5,341 nt of DNA from Methanomicrobiaceae archaeon. Its GTDB lineage: Archaea; Halobacteriota; Methanomicrobia; Methanomicrobiales; Methanomicrobiaceae. Below, in pieces: positions 5,201 to 5,341 of the stretch. The notes beneath the pieces were generated by a model, which was given only the letters and a program-made list of their open reading frames with translations, was not told the origin of the DNA and did no database searches. The stretch is taken from contig DAOVRB010000102.1 in NCBI GenBank assembly GCA_030628325.1, forward strand, positions 1 to 5,341, given 5' to 3'. Every line of letters starts with the position of its first letter. The stretch's first letter is position 1. Position numbers and translations under genes: made by a program.

Positions 5201-5341
5201 GAGAATTTCGAAAAACCCTACGTACCGACAGTACTTTATAGACTCAGATCCCTGAATTATTATGAGTAGCTTTGCCAATTTCGCTTTTAAGGATGAATAT
5301 GCACGAATTATTTCAAAAGAAGATAAATTAGGTAAAGTTGA
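5201..5341 (+). mobile_element. Left part of an IS5-like insertion sequence (cut by window)
   Basis: GAGAATTTCGAAAAACCCT at 5201-5219 looks like the terminal inverted repeat of an IS5-type element. It lies 61 bases before the transposase ATG, a usual distance. The right end is outside the window, so neither the inverted repeat partner nor a target duplication can be tested. The left boundary is therefore an estimate. Confidence 0.5.
5262..5341 (+). CDS. IS5-type transposase, N-terminal 26 residues (partial)
   Basis: From the ATG at 5262 the frame is open to the window edge. The product starts MSSFANFAFKDEYARI and continues to KEDKLGKV. This matches, from memory, the start of archaeal IS5-family DDE transposases: a short aromatic-rich helix, then an EY(A/R)-containing helix and a DKL..(I/V)D segment, normally followed by the IDW..FRP motif just beyond the window. 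In full-length relatives a DDE catalytic domain follows and carries out cut-and-paste movement; none of it is visible here. The gene lies just inside the putative left IS end and next to the ATPase fragment. The family call rests on only 26 residues. Confidence 0.6.
   Translation, partial: MSSFANFAFKDEYARIISKEDKLGKV

Noticed and set aside
1..5341. CRISPR array, tRNA, rRNA or replication origin.
   Set aside because: No regularly spaced short repeats, no cloverleaf-like segment, no rRNA-like blocks and no cluster of origin-type boxes were seen on either strand. The only multi-copy sequences are the dispersed repeat and the ATPase fragment.

Overview
The window looks like a piece of archaeal chromosome, most likely from a methanogenic euryarchaeon of the Methanomicrobiales or a relative. 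That placement is inference. It rests on AT-rich TATA-type promoters with no bacterial -35/-10 pairs, on oligo-T stops after genes, and on the gene families present: a short HicB/HicA pair, an AAA_14/DUF4143 ATPase, an AlbA_2/GHKL protein and an IS5-like transposase start of a type I associate with methanogens. No database search was possible.

Layout from left to right. Positions 1-325 hold copy A of a GC-rich dispersed repeat. After an AT-rich spacer comes a minus-strand hicB-hicA toxin-antitoxin operon (949 down to 490). Upstream of it, on the minus strand at 1128-1317, is a badly decayed nucleotide-sugar dehydrogenase: its NAD-binding N-terminus and its C-terminal domain are still readable in three frames, but the middle is gone. 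Repeat copy B abuts this wreck (1367-1672). It is followed by a 135-bp inverted-repeat-ended MITE-like element (1725-1859). A control region with two separate perfect inverted repeats and a TATA box (1922-2036) precedes an intact AAA_14/DUF4143 ATPase gene (2062-3387, plus strand). Repeat copy C (3450-3758) separates this gene from a convergent AlbA_2/GHKL-ATPase protein gene (4993 down to 3827). To the right are an 84-bp fragment about 90% identical to part of the ATPase gene (5088-5171), then the left end and first 26 codons of an IS5-type transposase running off the window.

The genes do not form one pathway. HicA and HicB are a toxin and antitoxin made from one overlapping operon. The ATPase and the AlbA_2 protein are separate, convergent transcription units, each of a family common in accessory DNA. 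The region is best read as a genomic scrap-yard: toxin-antitoxin genes, accessory ATPases, multicopy repeats, a MITE, an insertion sequence and two gene remnants. The least documented item is the dispersed repeat. Overlaying its three differently truncated copies gives an inferred full length of roughly 520 bp, and no encoded enzyme is visible in it.
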